35,976 nt of DNA from Sphingomonas sp. SRS2 (GTDB taxonomy: Bacteria > Pseudomonadota > Alphaproteobacteria > Sphingomonadales > Sphingomonadaceae): assembly GCF_000971055.1 (NCBI RefSeq), contig NZ_LARW01000091.1, forward strand, positions 1-35,976, written 5' to 3'. Position numbers and translations under genes: made by a program. Under the pieces are notes generated by a model. The model did no database searches and was not told the DNA's origin. It saw only the letters and a program-made list of their open reading frames with translations. Below are positions 6,788-14,346 of the stretch, piece by piece; the first letter of the stretch is position 1, and every line of letters begins with the position of its first letter.

Positions 6788-7728
6788 TCAGGCTGTCCCT
6801 TTCCCATTGCTGGCGAGATGTTCGGCGCAGATCGCGGCGGCAACCGAGTGGAGGTGCCTCACGCGGTCGATGATCCAGGCCAGTTCGCGATCGGTGATTT
6901 CATAGGCGGGGGGATAGCGCGCCTCGACATAGGCGCGCTGGAGCTGCGCGAAGGCGCGGCGGGCGGCGCGGGTGTGGCGCGGCGGGCGGCGCGGGTGTCG
7001 CGCGGCCAGGCTTCGATCAGCCGGGGGTCGAGATTTTCGGCGATCGAGCGCAGGACACCGAGGCGGTGCGACTTGGGGCTGTAGAGCGTCAGGACCAGCA
7101 GCACGCCGTTATAGGCCCGCTCGACGGCCTGGTGGAGCATGAACGCGGCATCGCGCGGCACGCCATCGGCCATGCTGTCCTGCGCCAGCTTAAGCGCGTG
7201 CGCCGCGAGCGGGAACCAATGGTCGTGATGGCGCTGCGCTTCGGCGCGGACTTCCTCCGGCGCGAGCTGGCGCGGCGCGGCGAGGGGATGGCCTAGCGCT
7301 TCGTAGAGGGCGATGCCGTCTCGGGCTATGTCGGCGAAGAAGGGACGGCCGTGCGCGAGCTGGTCATTCACGTCGCGCAGCGAATGGACGATGAAATTGA
7401 CCGGGGTAGCGAGGTGGCGTGTGACGGTCAGCTCGCGCACCAGATGATCGTCGGCGCGCGCCCACCATGTTTGCAGATCGGTGAAGGTGTCGGAGTTCAC
7501 GACGACGAGCAGGTCATAGTCGGAGAGATAGCCGCTCGCGCGATCCTCGACCCAATCGCCGCGCGCGTAGGAGCCGAACAGGATCAGCTTGAGGATGCGC
7601 CCGCCCTTGCGCTTCTCCGATAGCCGGGTTTTGACGGCATCCTCAAATTCATCGAACAGGACGCGCGCGACCCGTTCCAGTTCGCGGCGCTTGGCGGCGG
7701 GTAGGTGATCCAGATCAGTCCGCATCAT
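6788..7728 (-). pseudogene. Nucleotidyltransferase-HEPN protein, frameshifted
   Basis: The N-terminal half is a pol-beta-type nucleotidyltransferase with LILFGSYARGDW and SDYDLLVVV, the GS and DxD catalytic motifs. The C-terminal half resembles a HEPN domain (DAAFMLHQAVERAYNGVLL, then KSHRLGVL). Fusions of these domains occur in MNT/HEPN modules and antibiotic-nucleotidyltransferase-like proteins; the role on a transfer operon is unknown. A perfect 23-bp tandem duplication (6953-6975 and 6976-6998) breaks the frame after about residue 243. Removing one copy gives a clean 305-residue protein ending in NGKGTA, 2 bp before traG. The start overlaps the stop of the small upstream gene. Confidence 0.82.
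6953..6998. repeat. Perfect 23-bp tandem duplication
   Basis: Two identical 23-bp units, 6953-6975 and 6976-6998, lie within the nucleotidyltransferase-HEPN gene. Because 23 is not a multiple of three, the duplication shifts the frame; excising one unit restores it. It has the form of replication slippage in GC-rich DNA and could be reversible. Confidence 0.9.
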
Positions 7729-7991
7729 CAGCGATGGTCCGGCACGGAGATATGGGCGATGCCGGGAGCGGCGGCGATGGCGTCGGCGAGCTGATCGACG
7801 CGCTCCATCCGATCGCTCGACCAGTCGCGCGAGGCGGAGACGCCGCCCATGTCGGTCTGGATGGTGATAACGGGAGTCGTGGGCAGCAGGTCGAGCAGCG
7901 CCGCGAGCTTTTCGCGCATGTCGGGCGTGATCCGATCGAGGCAGGGACCGACAAGAAGGAGCTGCCAGGAGCGGGGCGGGGTGTCCGTCAT
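7728..7991 (-). CDS. Small conserved-looking transfer-operon protein
   Basis: An 87-residue protein that I do not recognise. It begins MTDTPPRSWQLLLVGPCL and ends IAHISVPDHR, with alternating helical and strand-like segments (MREKLAALLDLLP, then PVITIQTDMGG), suggesting a compact alpha/beta fold. Its start overlaps the stop of traD (ATGA), and its stop overlaps the start of the nucleotidyltransferase gene (TGATG). It is therefore embedded in a tightly coupled transfer operon and is very probably translated. A role linked to the nucleotidyltransferase or to DNA processing is only a guess. Confidence 0.7.
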   Translation of the reverse strand: MTDTPPRSWQLLLVGPCLDRITPDMREKLAALLDLLPTTPVITIQTDMGGVSASRDWSSDRMERVDQLADAIAAAPGIAHISVPDHR

Positions 7992-8215
7992 CGTTGTTCC
8001 TCCTCTGCCGTTTCCTCCGCGTCGAACGCGCGCTTGCCGCGCCGCTTCCAGAGCGCCAGAACCGTGCCGGCATCGTCGGCCTGGACGCGCGCGGCGCAAT
8101 CGAGCATTGCGCCGTAGAGGGTGGCGCGATCGTCGTCGGCCAGCTCGACCAGACCGGCTTTCTGGACGAGGCCGCCCAGCTCTATGAGGTGGCGGGTGCG
8201 TTCGCGTCGGGCCAC
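7988..8215 (-). CDS. traD: TraD-like conjugal transfer protein
   Basis: A short protein with the hallmark RRERTRHLIELGGLVQKAGL, followed by DDRATLYGAML and a C-terminal WKRRGKRAF. This matches the small TraD proteins encoded with traC and traG next to Ti-type relaxase genes. They are accessory to transfer DNA processing. The start is uncertain because no ATG is available; GTG at 8215 with GAGG upstream is the best candidate. The open frame extends further, to 8428, overlapping traC in another phase. The stop overlaps the next gene by ATGA. Confidence 0.65.
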   Translation of the reverse strand: MARRERTRHLIELGGLVQKAGLVELADDDRATLYGAMLDCAARVQADDAGTVLALWKRRGKRAFDAEETAEEEQR

Positions 8216-8252
8216 GACCCATTCCCTCGTATCGGTGCGGCGCGCAGCGGCT

Positions 8253-8558
8253 TCAACGCGGTGCCTCGCCTGCGCCAGTCTCGTTTCCGCTTTCCGCGTT
8301 GCCAGCAGCGCGTCGCGAACCCTTGCGCCCGCGTCCTTGAAAGAAGGCCGCGCCTTTCGAGCGCCACACCTCCTTTTCTTCCGCGCTGGCGGATTCCACG
8401 GCGGCGAGCAGCGCGCCCGCCAGCACATCGAGATCGAGTGCGTCGGCCCCGGTGGAGGTGACGAGTTCGCCGAGCTGCTGGACCTTGCGCGCCTTGAGCG
8501 CCTTGGCCTTGTCGTTCAGGGCTTTCAGTTCCGCGTCATAGTCCCGAACCTTACGCAT
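8253..8558 (-). CDS. traC: TraC-like conjugal transfer protein
   Basis: A 101-residue highly charged protein. Residues 1-35 (MRKVRDYDAELKALNDKAKALKARK) form a likely coiled coil. GELVTSTGADALDLDVLAGALLAAVE then matches the TraC proteins of Ti-like mobilisation regions (GxLaxxaGadaldxxxLaGaLL). ATG 8558 has a strong AGGAGAGG ribosome-binding site, so the longer open frame to 8651 is not needed. It is the first gene of the minus-strand transfer operon and diverges from traA. TraC proteins are thought to assist the relaxase at oriT. Confidence 0.75.
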   Translation of the reverse strand: MRKVRDYDAELKALNDKAKALKARKVQQLGELVTSTGADALDLDVLAGALLAAVESASAEEKEVWRSKGAAFFQGRGRKGSRRAAGNAESGNETGAGEAPR

Positions 8559-8649
8559 ACCCTCTCCTGAAAAGCCGGTCACGTTGACCCCGATAGTAGC
8601 ACGGCACGCGCGCGAGGAAACCGGAACCAGCAAAAAATGCGGCGAAGTC

Positions 8650-8712
8650 AATCACGCGAACGACAGAGAGTGTGAGTGCGCGCTTATACAACCTTGCGGT
8701 TGTGCGCTCAGA
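8650..8712 (+). other. oriT: Candidate origin of transfer (oriT)
   Basis: The divergent traC/traA spacer holds AGTGCGCGCTTATAC (8674-8688). This resembles the GTGCGC nic cores of RSF1010- and Ti-type origins, which suits a MobQ-type relaxase. It runs into a perfect 6-bp hairpin, ACAACC-TTGC-GGTTGT (8687-8702), followed by GCGCTC. A stem next to a GTGCGC core beside the relaxase gene is the expected layout. The exact nick position cannot be read. Confidence 0.6.
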
Positions 8713-8732
8713 AGGACAGTATAGAGGCCGTC

Positions 8733-11700
8733 ATGGCGATCTACCATTTCTCGGCCAAGGTCATCAGTCGCGCCAACGGATCGAGCGCCGTTGCGTCCGC
8801 TGCCTATCGTGCGGCGGAACGGCTGCACGACGACCGGCTAGGGCGCGACCATGATTTCTCGAACAAGGCCGGCGTCGTCCATTCGGAAATCATGTTGCCC
8901 GAAGGTGCGCCGGAGCGTTTAAACGACCGCACGACCTTGTGGAACGAGGTCGAGGCGGGGGAGAAGCGTGGCGACGCGCAGCTTGCCCGCGAGGTGGAGT
9001 TCTCGATTCCGCGCGAAATGAATCAGGCGCAGGGCATTACGCTCGCCCGCGAATTTGTCGAAAAGCAGTTTGTCGATCGCGGCATGGTCGCGGACCTCAA
9101 TGTGCATTGGGACGTGGGCAAGGATGGGATGCCCAAGCCCCACGCGCATGTCATGCTGTCGATGCGCGACGTTGGGCCGGATGGGTTCGGGAACAAGAAC
9201 CGGGACTGGAATGATCGCGCGCTGCTGAAGGAATGGCGCGAGGCGTGGGCCGATCATGTCAATGAGCGCCTTGCCGAGCTGGATATCGATGCCCGCATAG
9301 ATCACCGCACCTTGGAGGCACAGGGCATCGACCTTGAGCCGCAGCACAAGATCGGGCCGGCGGCATCGCGTATGCCCGAACAGGGGCTTGAGGCGGAGCG
9401 GGTCGAGGACCATGTGCGGATCGCGCGCGAGAATGGCGAGAAGATCATCGCCAACCCGCCGATCGCGCTCGACGGCATTACGCGGGGGCAGGCGACGTTC
9501 ACCACGCGCGACCTGGCGATGTTCGTCCACCGGCACAGCGACGGCAAGGATCAGTTCGACCAGGCCATGAGCGCGGTGCGGTCCTCGCCTGAATTGGTGG
9601 CGCTGGGGAAGGACGGGCGCGGCGAGGACCGCTTTACCTCCCGCGACATGATCGACACCGAGCAGCGGCTTGAGCGTGCCGCCGATCGGCTTGGCGCAAG
9701 GGAGGGGCATGGTCTCCCGGCAGCGTCGCTTTCAAGGGAGCTGGACGCCGCCGGGAGTGGGGGCATGGTGCTGGGGGGTGAGCAGCAGGCCGCTTTGGAG
9801 CATATAGTCGGCAAGGGCGATCTTGCCATAGTCGTCGGCTATGCCGGCACCGGCAAGTCGGCGATGCTGGGGGTGGCGCGCGAGGCGTGGGAGCATCAGG
9901 GCTATCAGGTGCGCGGCGCGGCCCTGTCGGGGATCGCGGCCGAGAATCTGGAAGGTGGATCGGCTATCCCCTCGCGGACGATCGCCAGCCTTGAATATCA
10001 GTGGGACCAGGGCCGCGAGCTGCTGACCAACCGCGACGTGCTGGTGATAGACGAGGCGGGCATGATCGGCACGCGCCAGATGGAGCGCGTGTTGTCGGCG
10101 GCAAGCCAAGCGGGCGCGAAAGTCGTGCTTGTCGGCGACCCGGAGCAGTTGCAGGCGATCGAGGCGGGCGCGGCGTTCCGCAGCCTCGCGGAGCGGCACG
10201 GCGCGGCCGAGATCACCACCATACGCCGGCAGCATGAGGACTGGCAGCGCGACGCCACGAAGGCGCTGGCGACGGGCCGCACCGGCGAGGCGGTCCATGC
10301 CTATTCCGGCCAAGGCATGGTCGAGGCGGCCGAGACACGCGAGCAGGCGCGCAGCGATCTTGTGGACCGCTGGGATGCGCAGCGCCTCGCCGCGCCGGAG
10401 CAAAGCCGGATCATCCTCACCCACACCAATGCGGAGGTGCGCGATTTGAACCTGGCCGCGCGCGACCGGATGCGCGCCAGCGGCGAGTTGGGAGACGATG
10501 TGCGGGTGTCGGCCGAGCGGGGCGCGCGCGCGTTCGCGAGCGGCGACCGCATCATGTTCCTGAAAAACGAACGCGGCCTTGGCGTGAAGAACGGCACGCT
10601 GGGGAAGGTCGAGCGCGTATCGCCCGACAGCATGGCGGTGCGGCTCGATGACGGGCGATCGGTCGCGTTCGACCTGAAAGATTATGCCCATGTCGATCAT
10701 GGCTATGCCGCCACCATCCATAAATCGCAGGGGGTGACGGTCGATCGCGCGCATGTCCTCGCCACCCCCGGCATGGACCGCCATTCCGCCTATGTGGCGC
10801 TGTCGCGGCACCGTGACGGGGTGCAGCTCCATTACGGCCGCGACGACTTCGCCGATCAGCGCCAGCTCACCCGCACGCTCTCGCGCGAGCGGACGAAGGA
10901 TATGGCGTCGGATTATCCCCGCGACCGCGACGCGGAGATTCGTGCTTTCGCCGACCGGCGCGGATTGTCGGGCGAGATCCGATTGCCGGAACGGGCGGAA
11001 CGCTCGCCGGTGGAGATCCTTGGACCACGCGCGGGAACCATGCGCCAGATGGGCGAAGATCCACGCACGGTTCGCGATGCCGGCGACCGCGGCGCTGGCG
11101 AGGCGAAGGCCGCGGCCGAGCGGCACCCGCGGCGGGGTATGTTCGACGGCTTCCGTCCCGCGCCCGAGCGCCCAGCGCCGGAGCCGACGCCGGCAGGCGA
11201 GCGCGAGAAGGCGGCCCCCAGGCGCGGCATGTTCGACGGGCTGAAGCTGTCGGCCGCGCCGCTGAAGGGCGCGGAGCGCGCGCCGGTGCCTGCCGATCGC
11301 GGCCAGGGCCGCGACTATGCCCGCGCGGTCGAGCGGGCCTCGCGTTCGGCCGAGGCGGTGTTGCAGGCGCGAGCATCGGGCGCTCCGGTCCTTGAGCATC
11401 AGAAGGTCGCGCTCGAGCGCGCGACACAGGCGCTTGAGCAGATCAGGCCGGGAGCCTCGCGCGACCTGTCGGCGGCGATGCAGCGCGACCCCGCCTTGCT
11501 GCGCGAGGCGGCGGCGGGGCGTAGCGGGCCGATGCTCGACGCGATGGCCCAGGAGGCGCGCGTGCGGGCCGATCCGAACTTGCGGGCCGATCGGTTCGTG
11601 GAACGCTGGCAGGGGCTGAAACAGGAGCGCGACCGCCTCTATCGCGCCGGCGACATGGCGGGCCGGGAGCGCACGGGCAAGGAAATGGCGGGCATGGCGA

Positions 11701-11867
11701 AAAGCCTTGAGCGCGATCCCCAGGTGGAATCGGTCCTGCGTAATCGCACCCGCGAGCTGGGGCTTGAGATCGGGATGGGCCGGGGACGCGGCGTGGACAG
11801 CGGCGACCTTGGCCGCGAGCTGGCGCGGGATTTGGGGATAGGCATGGGGCGCGGAATAAGCCGGTAA
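8733..11867 (+). CDS. traA: Ti-type relaxase/helicase TraA
   Basis: A relaxase of 1044 residues that would nick oriT, stay bound to the 5' end and unwind the strand. The MobQ/MobA-type N-terminus starts AIYHFSAKVISRANG, contains the candidate nucleophile Tyr in SAAYRAAE, and has the metal-binding histidines in NVHWDVGKDGMPKPHAHVML. A superfamily 1 helicase follows, with Walker A VVGYAGTGKSAML (about 370), VLVIDEAGMI (about 430), LVGDPEQLQAIE, and YAATIHKSQGVTVDRAHV near 670. The C-terminal 300 residues are charged and repetitive (RRGMFDG occurs twice). ATG 8733 is chosen because it begins the conserved MAIYHFS. The gene appears intact, unlike its partner traG. Confidence 0.93.
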   Translation: MAIYHFSAKVISRANGSSAVASAAYRAAERLHDDRLGRDHDFSNKAGVVHSEIMLPEGAPERLNDRTTLWNEVEAGEKRGDAQLAREVEFSIPREMNQAQGITLAREFVEKQFVDRGMVADLNVHWDVGKDGMPKPHAHVMLSMRDVGPDGFGNKNRDWNDRALLKEWREAWADHVNERLAELDIDARIDHRTLEAQGIDLEPQHKIGPAASRMPEQGLEAERVEDHVRIARENGEKIIANPPIALDGITRGQATFTTRDLAMFVHRHSDGKDQFDQAMSAVRSSPELVALGKDGRGEDRFTSRDMIDTEQRLERAADRLGAREGHGLPAASLSRELDAAGSGGMVLGGEQQAALEHIVGKGDLAIVVGYAGTGKSAMLGVAREAWEHQGYQVRGAALSGIAAENLEGGSAIPSRTIASLEYQWDQGRELLTNRDVLVIDEAGMIGTRQMERVLSAASQAGAKVVLVGDPEQLQAIEAGAAFRSLAERHGAAEITTIRRQHEDWQRDATKALATGRTGEAVHAYSGQGMVEAAETREQARSDLVDRWDAQRLAAPEQSRIILTHTNAEVRDLNLAARDRMRASGELGDDVRVSAERGARAFASGDRIMFLKNERGLGVKNGTLGKVERVSPDSMAVRLDDGRSVAFDLKDYAHVDHGYAATIHKSQGVTVDRAHVLATPGMDRHSAYVALSRHRDGVQLHYGRDDFADQRQLTRTLSRERTKDMASDYPRDRDAEIRAFADRRGLSGEIRLPERAERSPVEILGPRAGTMRQMGEDPRTVRDAGDRGAGEAKAAAERHPRRGMFDGFRPAPERPAPEPTPAGEREKAAPRRGMFDGLKLSAAPLKGAERAPVPADRGQGRDYARAVERASRSAEAVLQARASGAPVLEHQKVALERATQALEQIRPGASRDLSAAMQRDPALLREAAAGRSGPMLDAMAQEARVRADPNLRADRFVERWQGLKQERDRLYRAGDMAGRERTGKEMAGMAKSLERDPQVESVLRNRTRELGLEIGMGRGRGVDSGDLGRELARDLGIGMGRGISR
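8916..8925. repeat. CGTTTAAACG palindrome, copy 3
   Basis: An exact copy inside the traA coding sequence, where it encodes part of ERLND. Being kept inside a conserved GC-rich gene suggests selection for the site, but chance is not excluded. Confidence 0.6.
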
Positions 11868-11877
11868 GGAGAGGATG

Positions 11878-12597
11878 ATGGAGGAGGATAATTATCGCGA
11901 CAACGGCGAGGCCGGCGACGATCCGCAAGCGGCGTTCGAGCAGTTGCGCGGCGAGGTGGCGCTGGTGCGCCTTGCGGTCGAGGGGTTGGCCCGCGCGCGC
12001 GAGTCCATCGACATTCCCGATTATCAGCCGACGCTCGCCAACACCGAAAAGATATTGCTGGCGCTCACCCAGCGGGTCGATACGATAGCGAAAAGCCCCG
12101 CGATGAAACTCACCCCGGAGACGATGGGAGAGCGTGTAAACGCTTCGGTGGCGAGCGCGGCGGGCGAGCTGCGCAACCTGGTGCATAGCGCCAAATCGAC
12201 GCTGGACGGGGCGGCGCGCGACCTGTCCGGCCTGGTGGCGTCGGCGCGGTGCGGCGACGAGCAGAACCGATGGCTGATTTGGACCGGCTTTGGTGGCGTG
12301 GTGTTCGGGATACTGCTTTATGCGTTGATCGCCGGCCTGATCGCGCGCGCCATGCCCGATAGCTGGCAGTTACCGGAGCGCATGGCGACGCGGGCACTTG
12401 CCGAACCGACGCTATGGGATGCCGGCACGCATTTGATGCAGCGCGCATCGCCGGCGAGCTGGGAGGGGATCGTCGCGGCCGTCAATCTGGCGCGGGACAA
12501 TCGCGAGACGATCGAGGCGTGCCGCACGTCCGCCGTCAAGGCCAAGAAGCCGGTGCGCTGCACGATCGAGGTGAAGCCGGCGAACAATGGCCGCTGA
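11878..12597 (+). CDS. DUF6118-like membrane protein
   Basis: A 239-residue protein that resembles DUF6118-type proteins found beside traA on sphingomonad plasmids; I assign the family from memory of that context. The N-terminal half is acidic and helical (AAFEQLRGEVALVRLAVEGL), then NTEKILLALTQRVDTIAK and a probable coiled coil. One clear transmembrane segment follows (WLIWTGFGGVVFGILLYALI, about residues 138-157), and the C-terminal 80 residues include ASWEGIVAAVNLARDNRE and two Cys. It starts about 10 bp after traA. The second of two ATGs (11878) has better spacing from AGGAGAGG. A role in transfer is inferred from location only. Confidence 0.75.
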   Translation: MEEDNYRDNGEAGDDPQAAFEQLRGEVALVRLAVEGLARARESIDIPDYQPTLANTEKILLALTQRVDTIAKSPAMKLTPETMGERVNASVASAAGELRNLVHSAKSTLDGAARDLSGLVASARCGDEQNRWLIWTGFGGVVFGILLYALIAGLIARAMPDSWQLPERMATRALAEPTLWDAGTHLMQRASPASWEGIVAAVNLARDNRETIEACRTSAVKAKKPVRCTIEVKPANNGR

Positions 12598-12798
12598 TCC
12601 CCATATCGTTGCCGTTTGGGTCAAGGGGTGGACCCTCGCCCGCGAAACGGCCCCACCCATCCCCTATGAAGATGGTTTTCGGGTCGATGTAGGCTGGCCG
12701 CAGCAGAAAACCCGCTATGTGTTTGCCACCATGTCGCCGGCGATCGGAGAGTTGGTGCGGGTGATTGAGGAACCTTGGGTGTTTCTTAAGGCGTGCGT
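12587..12798 (+). pseudogene. GNAT-type acetyltransferase, N-terminal stub
   Basis: The gene overlaps the end of the DUF6118-like gene by 11 bp, and its first 70 codons look genuine: IVAVWVKGWTLARE, then PYEDGFRVDVGWPQQKTRYVF and EEPWVFLKACV. This resembles the N-terminus of a group of GNAT acetyltransferases found after DUF6118 genes. After residue 70 the sequence becomes Arg-rich nonsense running to 13252, so the acetyl-CoA-binding core is absent. The break marks the left edge of the inserted cargo. Family assignment is moderate; truncation is clear. Confidence 0.6.
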
Positions 12799-12852
12799 CG
12801 GCGGGCACAACATCCCGTACGATCGAGGGTTTGGTGAGCGATTCCGCTGCAT

Positions 12853-13299
12853 TTCAGCATCGGCCCGCTCATTTCCTGGAGCTTTCCCAACCGGGACGTC
12901 GCGCGGGCGCGGATCGATCAAGCAAGCGCGACGGCCAAGGCGACGCTCGCCGAGTTCGACGGCACGGTGTTACGGGCGCTTCAGGAGGCCGAGAGCGCGC
13001 TCACGCAATATGCCCATGACCTCGACGAGAATGCGCGGCTGCGCACTGCACGAGATAGAAGCCGCGAGGCTGCGGGGCTGCAAACGAGACTTGCCCGGGG
13101 CGGCGCGGTATCGAGCCTGGAAGTGCTGGATGTCGAGCGCACGCTTGCCAGCGCGGAAGCGGCGCTCGCCGCATCGAACACCAAACTCGCGTCGGATCGT
13201 GTACGCATCTTTCTGGCGCTGGGAGGAGGTTGGGGGGGCCAGTGCGCCTTGATTCTCAGCAAGCCGCCGCCTTGCGATCGCCAAGTCCTCAACAAATGA
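12853..13299 (+). pseudogene. Outer-membrane factor (NodT/OprM-like), C-terminal remnant
   Basis: The frame opens directly with SIGPLISWSFPNRDVARARI, the segment in the second half of NodT/OprM-like outer-membrane efflux proteins. It continues through TVLRALQEAESALTQYAHDL and SSLEVLDVERTLASAEAALA to ALGGGW near 13230, followed by unrelated codons. The signal peptide, first half and start codon are missing; an in-frame stop lies at 12835. It is the 3' third of a second outer-membrane factor, distinct from the intact gene at 18692. It probably came in with the cargo or was left by an earlier efflux operon. Confidence 0.85.
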
Positions 13300-13598
13300 T
13301 CTTGAAACTGCCCACGGAATTGCTGTTCCAAAATGTGAGTGTCACGCTTTTTGGCCACATGGTGCCATAATAAATGGTCAGTGTGAACGATACGGACGTT
13401 ATTCCTCGGGCCGTGTGGAGGCCGCGTGGGGAGCCTGGTGATGGGGCGAGCGTGACGTGGCTGAATAGCCTGGCAAAAACGGCGTCACCTCAAGGTTTGT
13501 GCGCCAAACAACGATTTCGCCGACATAGTGTGAACATCGACATCAAGCGGCCGCTCGAAGATCCTCCGCGACATTGCGGGGACTCAGCGCGGACCGGC
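13300..13598. other. Non-coding stretch after outer-membrane factor remnant
   Basis: No gene could be supported. Open frames on both strands have no recognisable motifs and unnatural composition. The stretch is probably scrambled cargo boundary or remnant DNA between the broken outer-membrane factor and the tetR stop codon. Confidence 0.5.
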
Positions 13599-14240
13599 CT
13601 AGCGCGCCGGCAGGTGCTGGATTCCTTGACCCCGGGGCGAGGTCGGCTGATCCGGTGCGCCCAAGGCGCGCATCAGCAGACATGCCGTTTCGTGGCTTAT
13701 CTGATCGACATCCGTCGCCGGCCCGATCATCGTGCGATGACCAAGGCCAAAAAAGCACGCCATCATGATCTCGACATAAGCTTCCAGTTCACCCGCCGTT
13801 GCATCAGGTCGGGTGAGTGCGGCGAGTCGGCGAACGCCATCGCGATAGCAGACGACAAGCGCGTTTAGTCGATCTGCGACCGAAGGATTGCGGCAGGCTT
13901 CTGCAAGAATCTCGAAGGAGAGGCCGCCGTCGCTCTTGATGATCGAGTCCTTCGCAATCGCCTTGATCGCGTAGAATACCGAATGCCCGTCCTGTTCGAC
14001 CGTACTGAAAATCGCATGCATCTTCGCGATGCGCGCCTGCGTATTCTCCTCGACCAAGGCGAGGATAACATCGTCCTTGCCTTCGAACAGCCGATAGATC
14101 TGGCCGATGCTGACCGCCGCCTCGGTAGCAAGTTCGGCGGTCGTCGTGGCGTGAAACCCCTTGGCGTCGAACAGCTTGCGGGCCGCCTTGATGATTCTCT
14201 GTCTTGGCAACTGCTCCTGCCTCTTTTCAGCTATCTCCAA
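13599..14240 (-). CDS. TetR-family repressor of the efflux operon
   Basis: A TetR-type regulator of about 213 residues. The DNA-binding domain is RIIKAARKLFDAKGFHATTT, then AELATEAAVSIGQIYRLFEGKDDVILALV, the canonical helix-turn-helix. The remaining 150 residues are the ligand-binding helices (FEILAEACRNPSVADRLNAL, then YVEIMMACFFGLGH). No ATG precedes the domain. TTG at 14240 is preferred because GGAGAGG lies just upstream; TTG 14252 is the alternative. It diverges from the efflux operon, and an 18-bp palindrome lies between the two. It most likely represses the pump genes and itself until an effector binds. The effector is unknown. Confidence 0.9.
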   Translation of the reverse strand: MEIAEKRQEQLPRQRIIKAARKLFDAKGFHATTTAELATEAAVSIGQIYRLFEGKDDVILALVEENTQARIAKMHAIFSTVEQDGHSVFYAIKAIAKDSIIKSDGGLSFEILAEACRNPSVADRLNALVVCYRDGVRRLAALTRPDATAGELEAYVEIMMACFFGLGHRTMIGPATDVDQISHETACLLMRALGAPDQPTSPRGQGIQHLPAR

Positions 14241-14298
14241 ACGCCTCTCCAAATATTTCGCTTGTTCTCATATCGAACCTGCTGCACTGCGCCATACC

Positions 14299-14316
14299 GA
14301 AATGAGCGCTCATTCC
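14299..14316. promoter_or_regulatory. TetR-type operator 1 (efflux promoter)
   Basis: GAAATGAGCGCTCATTCC contains a perfect 14-bp palindrome, AATGAGCGCTCATT, in the divergent tetR/adaptor promoter region. Two further sites of the same 18-bp design lie at 20174 and 22717. Placement between regulator and pump makes it the likely TetR binding site. Confidence 0.75.
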
Positions 14317-14346
14317 GATATGTTAATGTTACAGATAAGGTGGTTC

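Noticed and set aside
9732-11399. 555-codon minus-strand open frame
   Set aside because: It is antisense to the helicase part of traA, whose motifs are unmistakable, and is rich in Arg, Ala and His without any domain pattern.
12981-13358. 125-codon minus-strand frame starting AKKRDTHILEQQ
   Set aside because: Most of it is antisense to the outer-membrane-factor remnant, and the non-overlapping 40 residues match nothing I recognise.
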